Assembly: GCA_018266755.1 (NCBI GenBank)
Contig: JAFDZW010000005.1
Coordinates: 1,217,233-1,281,232 of the forward strand
Direction of reading: 5' to 3'
Source: Bacteroidota bacterium
GTDB lineage: Bacteria > Bacteroidota > Ignavibacteria > Palsa-1295
DNA length: 64,000 nt
Shown here: positions 44,917 through 53,120 of the stretch, piece by piece
How positions within the stretch are numbered: the first letter of the stretch is position 1
Layout of the letters: each line of letters opens with the position of its first letter
Program-made: the position numbers and the translations under genes
Notes under the pieces: model-generated
What the model was told of the DNA's origin: nothing
What the model saw: only the letters and a program-made list of their open reading frames with translations
Database searches by the model: none

Positions 44917-45453
44917 ATGGCCACTGATCACGTAAATCAACTTCGATATCCGATCGGACAATTTGACAAGGCGCCGAAGTATAGCCTCAACGAACGTCAG
45001 AAACACATCGAAATTCTTCGGACGCTGCCGGAGCTGATTCGTAAGTCTGTCAGCGGATTGAGGACGCCTCAACTCGATACGCCATATAGAGATGGCGGAT
45101 GGCGTGTGCGGCAGGTTGTGCACCACCTCGCTGATAGTCACATGAACGGGTTTATCCGGCATCGCCTCGCGCTGACGGAAGAAGAACCGACAATCCGCCC
45201 TTATATCGAGTCGGCATGGTCAGAGCTTCCAGACGCTGAGGCCGATGTTTCGTTATCGCTGACGTTACTCGAAGGTTTGCACCAACGGTGGTCCACTATG
45301 CTGGACAGGCTCACAGCGGAGCAATTCGAGCGGACCTATATCCACCCCGAATCAGGGAAATGGACACTCGAACAAAGCGTTGCAAATTATGCCTGGCATT
45401 CGTTGCATCACGTTGCCCACATCACGTCGTTGCGCACACGAAACGGGTGGTGA
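44917..45453 (+). CDS. YfiT/DinB-type metal-binding protein
   Basis: A 178-residue YfiT-like DinB-fold protein, close to the Bacillus YfiT (putative metal-dependent hydrolase or bacillithiol transferase) by its opening (LRYPIGQFDKAPKYS) and its Met/His pattern. Metal-type histidines are in VRQVVHHLADSHMNGF and WHSLHHVAHITSL. It sits between two arylsulfotransferase-like genes, divergent from one and directly abutting the other (stop codons adjacent at 45453/45454). Confidence 0.9.
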   Translation: MATDHVNQLRYPIGQFDKAPKYSLNERQKHIEILRTLPELIRKSVSGLRTPQLDTPYRDGGWRVRQVVHHLADSHMNGFIRHRLALTEEEPTIRPYIESAWSELPDAEADVSLSLTLLEGLHQRWSTMLDRLTAEQFERTYIHPESGKWTLEQSVANYAWHSLHHVAHITSLRTRNGW

Positions 45454-47277
45454 TTACTTCACGATCATTACCGACGAGTACTGCATCTCACCGCCGGAGC
45501 TGAGCTGGAGATAATAGCTGCCTGCAGGAATATGTCGTGCATCGATCGTAGCAGAATAGGATCCCTCACTGAGATTTTCGTGTGCGATCGATGCGACCGG
45601 CCTGCCGAGGAGATCGAATAGCGTCACGTCGATCGGTGATGTGTGTGCCACAGAAAAGCGCACTTCCGCACTCTCTCGAACGGGATTCGGATAGCATTGC
45701 ATCGTACTTGATAGCGATACATCTGCTGTCTTCCGTACAGCAGACTGAAGATACCCGACAGGATACTTATACGCACGATAACTGTAATTGCCACTGTCCA
45801 TCGACATTTCAAATACGGTTCGGTTGAAGGGCCCGACTTCCGTCACTGCAACATTTGCACAGGCCCCCCAGCCGATAAGCGTGTTGCCGTTCGGCAAGCG
45901 CTGTACATATCCCATCGCGTACCCGTATGTGAGTGGCTGGTGCCGAAATTCCCATACCTGCGACGCGACCTTGTTTACCTGATCGAGTTTGTATTCGACG
46001 GCTCGACTGAACGTTGCACCATGCTGGTGATAATTTCCATTATCGAACAGCGTATAGGTACCGGTCGGTACATATCGGATCGCATGCTGATGCGAAAATC
46101 CGGTCGTATCGAACCGAAACGTAAATTCGTTGTGCTTGCCGCCCCACCGCCATATGATCTCACCGGTTTGACGATTGACCTTGGTGATCTCATCCATATG
46201 GCGGCACGAGAGGAGCAGGTTACCATCGGTATCGATCTCAATCGCGTTCATATGGCAATAATCGACGATAGGGCCGGACAACGACTCGTTTTCAATATCG
46301 GTCAATTGATAGTGATCAAGCCCTCGCCACTCCCAGATAAGATTATTTCCCTTGTCGAATTCCTGCACCACATTATCGATGACGGTTGCATTACTATCCG
46401 CCCCCGGAAAGACCGGTCGCATATCCTTCTTGAAGTAGTGCAGGGCGATCACATAGTAACTGCCATCCGCATTATAGCGGAAGTCATGGCCATCCATATC
46501 ATATCCGTTGGCCGCACGCAGTGTATCGGTCACATTCATGTTCGAATCGAGTACCACGAATGTCGAGGTGGGCGAATCGAAGTATGTGTATCTCCCGTTC
46601 GAATGCGGCTTGAAATCCAGGATCACATGCGAATCACTCGTTTGAGCATAGAGTATGCTCCCCTGTTTGTCGAGCACCATCCGATACGTCTCTCCCTGCG
46701 TTTGTACGAATTTGAAATTCGCCATGTACAACTTGCCGTCGGACGGATCGTCGTCGTTATCAACGGTAAGCAGCGGAAATCCCTGAGGGGTCGGGGTGAG
46801 ATCGGCTGAGCGATCGTAGCGAAAACCACCCGCACGTGCACGGACGGCCATCTGCGTGATCGGATCGTCGCCGGTGTAGTTCAACTCTGTCGGTGCGCTT
46901 GCCTCTTCGGTGACAAAGTTTGTGGTGTATGCATCGGAATGGCCACTTGTCGCATATGCCAACGGACCAACGGCGAGCGTCACATGCTCATTCGTATGAA
47001 AGGGCTGTGCCGGTGTAAAGATCAGCGTCTTCGCATCCGCCGAAAGCCGGACGGACCCCGCAGAGACACGACCTCCGGCCCCTCTCACAACGATCGAACC
47101 AACATCAAGAGCCTGCTTGTCGATCGGACGCGGATATACGATTGCGATGGACGTCCGAACACTCACTTGCTGTGCACCGGCAATCGGATACACGGCACGA
47201 ATTGCCGTCTGCGCTTCAGTACTGCGTCCGAAGAGTATTGCACACAATGCCAAAACGATCGATGGGAGAAAACGCAT
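45454..47277 (-). CDS. Arylsulfotransferase-fold T9SS protein, paralogue 3
   Basis: A 607-residue paralogue with the same domain order as the two neighbouring ones: signal, Ig-like domain, ASST propeller, T9SS sorting domain. The propeller shows VDYCHMNAIEIDTDGN, SCRHMDEITKVNRQTGEI, GFSHQHAIR, FSRAVEYKLD and VQRLPNGNTLIGWG; the sorting domain starts CYPNPVRESAEVRF. Paralogues 1 and 3 look slightly closer to each other (VTEVGPFNRTVFE shared) than either does to paralogue 2. It shares no base with the abutting YfiT-like gene. Confidence 0.88.
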   Translation of the reverse strand: MRFLPSIVLALCAILFGRSTEAQTAIRAVYPIAGAQQVSVRTSIAIVYPRPIDKQALDVGSIVVRGAGGRVSAGSVRLSADAKTLIFTPAQPFHTNEHVTLAVGPLAYATSGHSDAYTTNFVTEEASAPTELNYTGDDPITQMAVRARAGGFRYDRSADLTPTPQGFPLLTVDNDDDPSDGKLYMANFKFVQTQGETYRMVLDKQGSILYAQTSDSHVILDFKPHSNGRYTYFDSPTSTFVVLDSNMNVTDTLRAANGYDMDGHDFRYNADGSYYVIALHYFKKDMRPVFPGADSNATVIDNVVQEFDKGNNLIWEWRGLDHYQLTDIENESLSGPIVDYCHMNAIEIDTDGNLLLSCRHMDEITKVNRQTGEIIWRWGGKHNEFTFRFDTTGFSHQHAIRYVPTGTYTLFDNGNYHQHGATFSRAVEYKLDQVNKVASQVWEFRHQPLTYGYAMGYVQRLPNGNTLIGWGACANVAVTEVGPFNRTVFEMSMDSGNYSYRAYKYPVGYLQSAVRKTADVSLSSTMQCYPNPVRESAEVRFSVAHTSPIDVTLFDLLGRPVASIAHENLSEGSYSATIDARHIPAGSYYLQLSSGGEMQYSSVMIVK

Positions 47278-47401
47278 AAATGTGGTGCTATTGGGACTAG
47301 ACACAGCCGTCGATACACTGTTTCAAAAAAAGACACCTGACTTGGGGGAAGACAGGGCGAACATACCTTTTATAAGACACCGCTCAGGGGCGGTTTGTAA
47401 C

Positions 47402-47429
47402 AAAAAAAACGCGCCCCTTTCGGAGCGCG
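47402..47429 (-). terminator. Rho-independent terminator on the minus strand
   Basis: On the minus strand CGCGCTCC-gaaag-GGGCGCG is followed by eight T residues. It lies 65 bases beyond the stop codon of the small secreted-protein gene that ends at 47494. Confidence 0.85.
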
Positions 47430-47493
47430 CCTTCATCATACATCATCTCTAAAGGACAGACCAATTAGTTTCGGTGTGAAAATTCTGTTTTTC

Positions 47494-47907
47494 TTACTTA
47501 TTCTCGCCGAGTGCATTCTTCTGAGCACTTACGAGCGTCACGGTGAAATTCTTGTTGAGATCCGAAGTCTTCGCAACTTCCGGCGTCTCGACCATTTCAT
47601 CCTTCGTGACGATGTTCTCGCCTTCGAGGTGTACCCAGTACTTCTTGCCGGGCTGCAGGACTACGAGGTACTTCCCGCTCTCGCTATTCGAGACGCTACC
47701 GGTGATCTCGATGGCCTTATTGCCGATCTCGCGTACACTGACACGAACCGAATGCGCCTTGCCAGTCTGATCGGCTCTGACCGTTCCGCGCAAGAGCACG
47801 ACGGCCTTATTGAACTGCGCTTCGGCGTTCGAAGCGAACAGCATAACGATCATGGCCCCAACGAGTGCAAAGAGTGTCTGCTTTCCGGTTTGCGTCTTCA
47901 TGTTCAT
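47494..47907 (-). CDS. Small secreted regulatory-like beta-domain protein
   Basis: A 137-residue exported protein with signal MNMKTQTGKQTLFALVGAM...SNAEA. A single beta-sandwich follows (VLLRGTVRADQTGKAHSVRVSV, then YLVVLQPGKKYWVHLEG). It is clearly paralogous to the first half of the OmpA-like protein at 6888-7676, with the shared LQPGxxY and (V/L)xL(V/R)(K/R)G segments. No OmpA part is present. The gene is monocistronic with its own terminator. The function is unknown. Confidence 0.8.
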   Translation of the reverse strand: MNMKTQTGKQTLFALVGAMIVMLFASNAEAQFNKAVVLLRGTVRADQTGKAHSVRVSVREIGNKAIEITGSVSNSESGKYLVVLQPGKKYWVHLEGENIVTKDEMVETPEVAKTSDLNKNFTVTLVSAQKNALGENK

Positions 47908-48086
47908 GATTTTGTCTATTTTTATATTCATCTGCTGGGGCGATACTGTAATTGGTGACAAAAAGCGTGCCAAATCTATTCAATAACCGTAATTTAATAT
48001 AATATCAATAATTTACAGTATATTAACAAGGCAGTATAACGAATGAACAGCTGAATCCGTGACAGAAATCGGCTAATATTTTCTAA

Positions 48087-48923
48087 TTACTGCGGCATCT
48101 TTATTTTTACGTTCATTCCGGAGGTATTTTCTTTTGCCTGAGAGTACTCGATCTCAAGTGTCTGCAAACCGGAGGTAGCACGGATCAGTGTCGGGAGGGT
48201 AAACTGAGAATCATCGATCGTGTTGCCACTATAGTGTACATCGAGATCGGGGTGTCGAAGGTCGAGTGCGCTCAGATCGAGAATGCCATTCCATCGCTGG
48301 TAGGATACAAGTCTGATCCCCGTGCTGCTGGTGCGATAGGTCACCGCCTCGGTGCAGTTTTCACCCGGGCGACAAATGACGAGCCGGGAGCGATCGCGAT
48401 CGATCGTTTGTGTCTTGGCAGCCGTGAGTTCATCTTCTGTCAGGCGGACAGGTGAAATGCCAAAGACAAGATCGTTCAGCAGCGTCAGCGAAAGCCCTTT
48501 CATCCCGGTCAGCTTCTCTAACGTCTTCGGATCCGGACGGCCTTGGTAGTGTTCGCCTTCGATCGCATTATAGAAATTAAACTCGTTCGACGAACCCAAA
48601 AACTTCGCCGCGGTGATACCGAACGGACCGCTGATGACCATGCTGAGTGAATCGCCCCCTGCATTCGCACGTTTCGAGCGTAGCGTGAACTGCCCGCTCT
48701 GCGATGACTCCCCGTCTCGCAGTGTAATCGTCCCCTCGGCGTAGAGTGTCTGACAAATGCCTGCGATTCGGCAGAGTTCGTCGTTCACGCGGCGGACATC
48801 CTCTGCTGTCGTTGGCTTCGTTTCGGCTGGGGTGTTCACCTTCGACGACGTCGTGGTAGTAGACGTACTCGTACATGCCGCCAGGGTTGCAGATAGAAGA
48901 AGAATTAGTAGTAATCTACTCAT
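48087..48923 (-). CDS. DUF4292/LolA-LolB-fold lipoprotein
   Basis: A 278-residue lipoprotein (signal ending TLAAC, Cys 17). A Thr/Ser-rich linker is followed by a beta-sheet domain with the pattern of the DUF4292/LolB-like fold (YAEGTITLRDGESSQSGQFTL, then FGITAAKFLGSSNEFNFYNAIEG). Members of this fold handle lipids or lipoproteins at the outer membrane. The start is the ATG at 48923 rather than the TTG just before it. An AT-rich gap of about 180 bp lies downstream. Confidence 0.8.
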   Translation of the reverse strand: MSRLLLILLLSATLAACTSTSTTTTSSKVNTPAETKPTTAEDVRRVNDELCRIAGICQTLYAEGTITLRDGESSQSGQFTLRSKRANAGGDSLSMVISGPFGITAAKFLGSSNEFNFYNAIEGEHYQGRPDPKTLEKLTGMKGLSLTLLNDLVFGISPVRLTEDELTAAKTQTIDRDRSRLVICRPGENCTEAVTYRTSSTGIRLVSYQRWNGILDLSALDLRHPDLDVHYSGNTIDDSQFTLPTLIRATSGLQTLEIEYSQAKENTSGMNVKIKMPQ

Positions 48924-49001
48924 CAATACTGTTTACTCTGTTCGGGCAGGGAGAGTTTCAAACACAGTTCTGTAATGAAACTGCAGGATGTCTATCACAT
49001 G

Positions 49002-49733
49002 CTACCTCACCACACGATACCGCTCGTGCGCCGTTTTCTCATGCAACGCTTCGTAGTGCCACCACTCGCTCTGGAGCTGGATGAAGCCCGCACGCTGCAT
49101 GATCCGGCGCAGCAACAATCGATTGGCATATTGTGCCGGCGTAAGCTTCTTGCTCCTGAGATTCTCCGATTCAAACCGAGGCGAAGCAAGCGGCGTAAAT
49201 GCGTCGAAGCCGGTCCCCATATCGAGTTGGTTTCCCTGCTCGTCGGCGAGCGTGAGGTCGAGCGCTAACCCAAGCGAATGAAGCGACACGCATTTCGGGT
49301 ACGCAACATATTTCGAGCGCGGTGTCCCCTTCACCGCCTGCCAGAGCTTTTCCTGAACGTACTGCGGACGATACGCATCGAAAATCACAAATTCCCACCC
49401 AGGATGTTCCGATCGAAGTATCTCACAGGCTTTCTCGAATTTCTGATATGCAATTTCTCGGACGATGCACGCAGCAGAGGTGTCGAGTATTCGTCCGCAG
49501 AAGTTATTTGACGATGCATACCGCTTATCGATCTTGACGTTCGATAACGCTGAAAGATCATCGAAACCAGCGGGTGGTGGTGCCTTCGCGATCGTCGGCG
49601 CCGGCGTTCGCTCGACACGCACCGCTCCGGCATTATGAAGACGGATCGGAAGCCCGAGCACGAATACAGCAGCCGCCACGCAAGCGGCGACACGCACTAC
49701 CGAAGGGGTGGGATCGTAGAACTGTGGCTCCAC
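49002..49733 (-). CDS. VanX-type D-Ala-D-Ala dipeptidase-like protein (M15), membrane-anchored
   Basis: A 243-residue M15-family metallopeptidase. Its zinc motif is SLHSLGLALD near residue 152, with FDAYRP upstream and EWWHYE at the end, as in VanX/DdpX. Residues 14-30 form a hydrophobic segment (VAACVAAAVFVLGLPI), so it is probably tethered and periplasmic, unlike cytoplasmic VanX. A role in peptidoglycan turnover is therefore more likely than vancomycin resistance; no vanH or vanA neighbour is present. Initiation is at GTG. It is divergent from the radical SAM gene. Confidence 0.88.
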   Translation of the reverse strand: MEPQFYDPTPSVVRVAACVAAAVFVLGLPIRLHNAGAVRVERTPAPTIAKAPPPAGFDDLSALSNVKIDKRYASSNNFCGRILDTSAACIVREIAYQKFEKACEILRSEHPGWEFVIFDAYRPQYVQEKLWQAVKGTPRSKYVAYPKCVSLHSLGLALDLTLADEQGNQLDMGTGFDAFTPLASPRFESENLRSKKLTPAQYANRLLLRRIMQRAGFIQLQSEWWHYEALHEKTAHERYRVVR

Positions 49734-49797
49734 GGCGACCTAACACCGGCGACGAGCGAGAAAGTGCGCCGGGATTGTTATATTGTATGACACGACC

Positions 49798-50841
49798 ATG
49801 AGCACCACCCGCGGCACATCGCTGAACTTGCCCAACCGTTTCGATGCCCAGCGCCTCGAGGCGTTCGACGATGGCTGGGATCAGCCCGAGCCGGAATTTC
49901 CTCTGCCGCAGGTCCCGACAGAGTTCTACGAGGACCGCTCGAAGTCGATCATCTCGACCAACGACAGCCCGGACGTTCCGATGGAAGCATCGATCAACCC
50001 ATACCGCGGCTGCGAACATGGATGCGCGTATTGCTATGCTCGGCCGTCTCATGAATATCTCGGCTTCAACTCCGCCATCGATTTCGAGTCCAAGATTATG
50101 GTCAAGAAGCAAGCGGCCGAATTGCTGCGCGCACGATTCGAAAAGAACTGGAAGCCGCAAACGATCATGCTCTCCGGCAATACGGATTGCTATCAGCCTG
50201 CCGAGCGGCATTTCAAGATCACGCGAAGTCTGCTCGAAGTCCTACTCGAGTTTCGCAACCCGGTGGCCATCGTTACGAAGAACGCGCTTGTTACGCGCGA
50301 CATCGATATCCTCTCGGAGCTGGCAACACTCGGTCTCGTACACGTCGTGCTCTCGGTCACGACACTCGACCTCGAACTCTCGCGTCAGCTCGAACCGAGG
50401 ACTGCGACCCCAGAGCGGAAACTTGCGGCGATAAAGAAACTCACGGAGGCGGGCATTCCCGTCGGTGTTCTCAACGCACCGATCATCCCTGGTCTCAACG
50501 ATCTCGAAATGCCCCGCATCCTTGAAGCTGCGAAGGCAAACGGCGCATCGATGGCAAGCTACCAGATTGTGAGGCTCTCATATGGCTTGCGAGATATCTT
50601 CAAAGACTGGCTCGAACAGCATCGTCCGCTCGAAGCCGCGAAGGTTCTTAAGCGGATCGAGATGGTCAGAGGAGGTGCACTCACCGACTCACGCTTCGGC
50701 GCGCGAATGAACGGCGAAGGTGCGTATGCTGATTACATCAAGCAGCAGTTCAGAGTGCATGTCACGAAGTATGGGCTTAACTGTGACATACCGGAGTTGC
50801 GGACCGACCTCTTCAGGATCCCAGGGACACTGTTCGGATAA
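49798..50841 (+). CDS. PA0069-family radical SAM protein
   Basis: A 347-residue radical SAM enzyme of the PA0069/SPL-like group. The iron-sulfur motif is CEHGCAYCYARPSHEYLGF near residue 65, with Cys-x3-Cys-x2-Cys spacing. The order of conserved segments (INPYRGCEHG, ALVTRDIDIL, APIIPGLND) matches this family. Members are often annotated as spore-photolyase-like DNA repair, but their real reaction is unproven. I use the ATG at 49798 rather than an in-frame TTG 15 bases upstream. Confidence 0.92.
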   Translation: MSTTRGTSLNLPNRFDAQRLEAFDDGWDQPEPEFPLPQVPTEFYEDRSKSIISTNDSPDVPMEASINPYRGCEHGCAYCYARPSHEYLGFNSAIDFESKIMVKKQAAELLRARFEKNWKPQTIMLSGNTDCYQPAERHFKITRSLLEVLLEFRNPVAIVTKNALVTRDIDILSELATLGLVHVVLSVTTLDLELSRQLEPRTATPERKLAAIKKLTEAGIPVGVLNAPIIPGLNDLEMPRILEAAKANGASMASYQIVRLSYGLRDIFKDWLEQHRPLEAAKVLKRIEMVRGGALTDSRFGARMNGEGAYADYIKQQFRVHVTKYGLNCDIPELRTDLFRIPGTLFG

Positions 50842-50851
50842 GTACTATTAC

Positions 50852-50940
50852 GTCATTCTGAGCGAAGCGAAGAATCCCTTCAGGCTGGCCGAGCATGCCG
50901 AGTTCACCGAAAGGGATTCTTCGCTTCGCTCAAAATGACA
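50852..50940. repeat. Near-perfect GTCATTCTGAG palindromic repeat (inner part only)
   Basis: The arms of about 31 bases are almost perfectly inverted: GTCATTCTGAGCGAAGCGAA at the left and TTCGCTTCGCTCAAAATGAC at the right. The loop is about 27 bases. The outer GTAGTGGC arms of the copies at 6064 and 34426 are absent. It lies between a radical SAM gene and a convergent T9SS gene. Confidence 0.78.
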
Positions 50941-50955
50941 GTTGTTTAAAATAAA

Positions 50956-50980
50956 ACACCCGCTCGAATTGAGCGGGTGT
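50956..50980 (-). terminator. Rho-independent terminator (bidirectional stem)
   Basis: ACACCCGCTC-gaatt-GAGCGGGTGT is a perfect 10-bp stem. The minus strand continues TTTATTTTAAAC, so it can end the minus-strand T9SS gene at 51028. Confidence 0.8.
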
Positions 50981-51027
50981 GTCAGAAGAGTTATGATACT
51001 CTCGTCGAAATACCTTCTCTGGGCGGA

Positions 51028-51546
51028 TTATTTCGTGAGAACCATCTTGCGCGTCTTGACGAAGTTTCCAGCTTCAAGACGGTAGATATAGGTCCCCGAC
51101 GGAATGTTCTCCGCTTGGAATACGTATTCGTACTTTCCAGCGCCCATCGACTCGGCATTGATCGGTCGCGCTACTTCCTCACCAAGGAGGTTCATGATCT
51201 TGAGCGTCACTTTCTGAGGCTCAGCGATCGAGAAGCGGATCGTCGTTGACGGGTTGAATGGGTTCGGGAAGTTCTGCTCGAGATCGTAACCATCCGGGCC
51301 TGCAATCGGAGTCACATCGCTGGTGAGGTTCATGGAATGCCAGAAACCTTGGCCAACAGCGTATTGCGAACCCGAGACCAGACCGATGACCGGCTGACCG
51401 ATAGTCCCATTCATAGAATAGGTACTGTTCGATGCAGGGCCACCGCCCGAACCGATCACGCTCGACTGGATCGAGTATTGCGCGAAAGCGCTTGCGGCGC
51501 TCAACGCAATACAGGCTCCTGCGATCAGTAATCCTCGAATGTTCAT
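51028..51546 (-). CDS. Small T9SS-exported protein
   Basis: A 172-residue secreted protein with a signal ending SAASAFAQ. A short Gly/Ser-rich strand region follows (VIGSGGGPASNSTYSM, IGQPVIGLVSGSQYAVGQGFW). A classical T9SS sorting domain (LEQNFPNPFNPSTTIRFSIAE, ending VKTRKMVLTK) occupies most of the second half. The passenger is only about 70 residues, which is short for T9SS cargo. No function is recognisable. Confidence 0.88.
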   Translation of the reverse strand: MNIRGLLIAGACIALSAASAFAQYSIQSSVIGSGGGPASNSTYSMNGTIGQPVIGLVSGSQYAVGQGFWHSMNLTSDVTPIAGPDGYDLEQNFPNPFNPSTTIRFSIAEPQKVTLKIMNLLGEEVARPINAESMGAGKYEYVFQAENIPSGTYIYRLEAGNFVKTRKMVLTK

Positions 51547-52112
51547 TCTTTAGTTTTCCCTTCGAATTAGTGTTTCGTCGAGAGAGAGTTCACTCAAATA
51601 TACAAACTTCCCGTGCCTATTGTTTCAATTTCTGGAAAATAGATTGACAAATATGACGTTTACGGGGATTCCAGCCCATTTTCAGGGGTGCCCGCCGACC
51701 CACGAATAATGAAAAGCCCGAAGAATAATATGGAGGTCCCCCCTAAAAACAGTAGGACGAACTCTTAGTCCGTCCCCCGAATTCGCAACGCGAATGAGCA
51801 TACCCCCACTCACCCGTCGTTCCGCCTCCTCCTCTCACACCCTACCTTATCGAAAACAAACTATAAGCATGCGTCAAAAAAAAATTGCGTACGATCCCAC
51901 AGAGCGACCCGAAACTTATTCTATCAACGCACGTTAGTATGACTCCAATGCGATCACGCAATCATATCGCGAATTGTATGTACACGAAGTGGGCATGTTG
52001 TTGCATGCACCCAGTCTTCGGCGAATGCGGTATGATCATTTTGTAGTCTAATTCCATCGACACAATTTTCCAGATCAAGCCCTTCGCCAGCCGCGAAGGG
52101 CTTTTTGTTTTT
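51547..52112 (+). promoter_or_regulatory. Long untranslated leader or unidentified ncRNA ending in a terminator
   Basis: These 566 bases hold no credible ORF. A TTGACA at 51644-51649 could be a -35-like element. Hairpins are seen at about 51752-51774 (GGAC...GTCC) and 51990-52012 (TGGGCATG...CATGCACCCA). The stretch closes with a strong terminator at 52078-52112 that touches the next ATG. It does not match SAM, cobalamin, T-box, tmRNA, RNase P or 6S signatures that I know. Confidence 0.35.
52078..52112 (+). terminator. Rho-independent terminator directly before the SAT-like gene
   Basis: AGCCCTTCGC-cagcc-GCGAAGGGCT is followed by TTTTTGTTTTT. The next gene's first possible ATG (52113) begins at the end of the T run, so no promoter fits between them. 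Confidence 0.85.
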
Positions 52113-52664
52113 ATGCCTACTGAACCAACCACCATGACCAACCTGCGTACGACAACAGCACTTCCCCCGCTGCCGCGCGAACTGGCGATCAAGCCTGCGC
52201 GCGTCGAGTGGTTCTTTTCGCTCACGCTCGACTGGCTCTTTCCGGAACGTCTCGGCGAACCGTTCGAGCCGCGTCTGTTTGCGATGCGCATGCAGCGGCT
52301 GCGCTCCGATCTCGAGTCCATGCTCGGAGTCATCGGGTACAGCGAATCCGACGCCCGCCGCGTGAGCGCGATTTTCTTCGAAGGGATTGAGGAGCTACGG
52401 CACGCTCTCCGTCGCGATGCCGTACGTATTGTCGCCGACGACCCGACCCAGGGATCGCTCGCCGGAGTGCTGCGCCATTCACAGGTGTTTCGTGTACGGG
52501 CCGCCGACACGATCGCTCACGAACTTGCGAAACTGCATGTTCCGATCCTGCCATTCGTCATTGCTCGCCGGACCGAACGACGCACAGGTCTGCCTGTGGC
52601 ATTCGGGAGGGATGTACAACCTGCATCGAACACTACTTCACCCTCTGTCATCGAAACGTTATGA
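52113..52664 (+). CDS. Orphan serine acetyltransferase N-terminal domain (CysE-like, lacking the catalytic repeats)
   Basis: A 183-residue protein. Residues about 45-165 resemble the helical N-terminal part of serine O-acetyltransferases (EELRHALRRDAVRIVADDPTQ, then ADTIAHELAKLHVPILPFV, then TERRTGLPV). In full enzymes this last part is followed by the left-handed hexapeptide helix with the catalytic His. Here the protein ends about 20 residues later. The stop overlaps the start of the thioesterase gene (ATGA). Whether this is a truncated pseudogene or a recruited domain is unclear. The start may be 52113 or 52134. Confidence 0.55.
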   Translation: MPTEPTTMTNLRTTTALPPLPRELAIKPARVEWFFSLTLDWLFPERLGEPFEPRLFAMRMQRLRSDLESMLGVIGYSESDARRVSAIFFEGIEELRHALRRDAVRIVADDPTQGSLAGVLRHSQVFRVRAADTIAHELAKLHVPILPFVIARRTERRTGLPVAFGRDVQPASNTTSPSVIETL

Positions 52665-53077
52665 AGAAGTTACTCAACATGAAGATCTGTATGGGCAAGG
52701 ACATCGGCATTCATGGCAACATGTTTGGCGGCATCCTCATGGCCTGGATCGACGAGGCCGCTGCAGCATTCGCTACTGAATACTGTTCCACTCCGAACAT
52801 GGTGACGCTGCGCGTCGGTGAACTCCTGTTCAAGAAACCGCTCAAAGCCGGTTCGCACGTGCGTATTTACGGCGAGGTCTCGCGTCTCGGGACGACATCG
52901 ATCACACTACAGATCGAAGTGAACCGCTATAATCTCTATAGCGGCGAGGAGACTTCCGTATGCAGCACGTCGATGGTATTCGTGCGAATTGACGATGAGG
53001 GTAACCCAACCCCCATTGGGGAAAGTGTTAGACGGAGGCATGAGGAGTTGGGTACCGCGACATTAACTACCGAATAG
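52661..53077 (+). CDS. Hotdog-fold acyl-CoA thioesterase (YciA-type)
   Basis: A 138-residue hotdog-fold protein. The active-site region GNMFGGILMAWIDEAAAAFA near residue 20 has the catalytic Asp. MVTLRVGELLFKKPLKAGSHVRIYGEV and ITLQIEVNRYNL are the second and third strands typical of YciA-like acyl-CoA thioesterases. The ATG overlaps the preceding stop by four bases, so it is translationally coupled to the SAT-like gene. The acyl substrate is unknown. Confidence 0.9.
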   Translation: MKKLLNMKICMGKDIGIHGNMFGGILMAWIDEAAAAFATEYCSTPNMVTLRVGELLFKKPLKAGSHVRIYGEVSRLGTTSITLQIEVNRYNLYSGEETSVCSTSMVFVRIDDEGNPTPIGESVRRRHEELGTATLTTE

Positions 53078-53120
53078 GATTCGCTGACTGCAAATGACCG
53101 GGCACTGACTACAGTCGGTG

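Noticed and set aside
49002-49733. Vancomycin-resistance operon
   Set aside because: Only a VanX-type peptidase is present, with a membrane anchor and no vanH, vanA or vanRS genes.
52600-52780. A frameshift that would restore the missing hexapeptide repeats of the serine acetyltransferase
   Set aside because: The frames past the stop show either the thioesterase or unlikely compositions; no hexapeptide-type repeat (I/V/L at every sixth position) is present.
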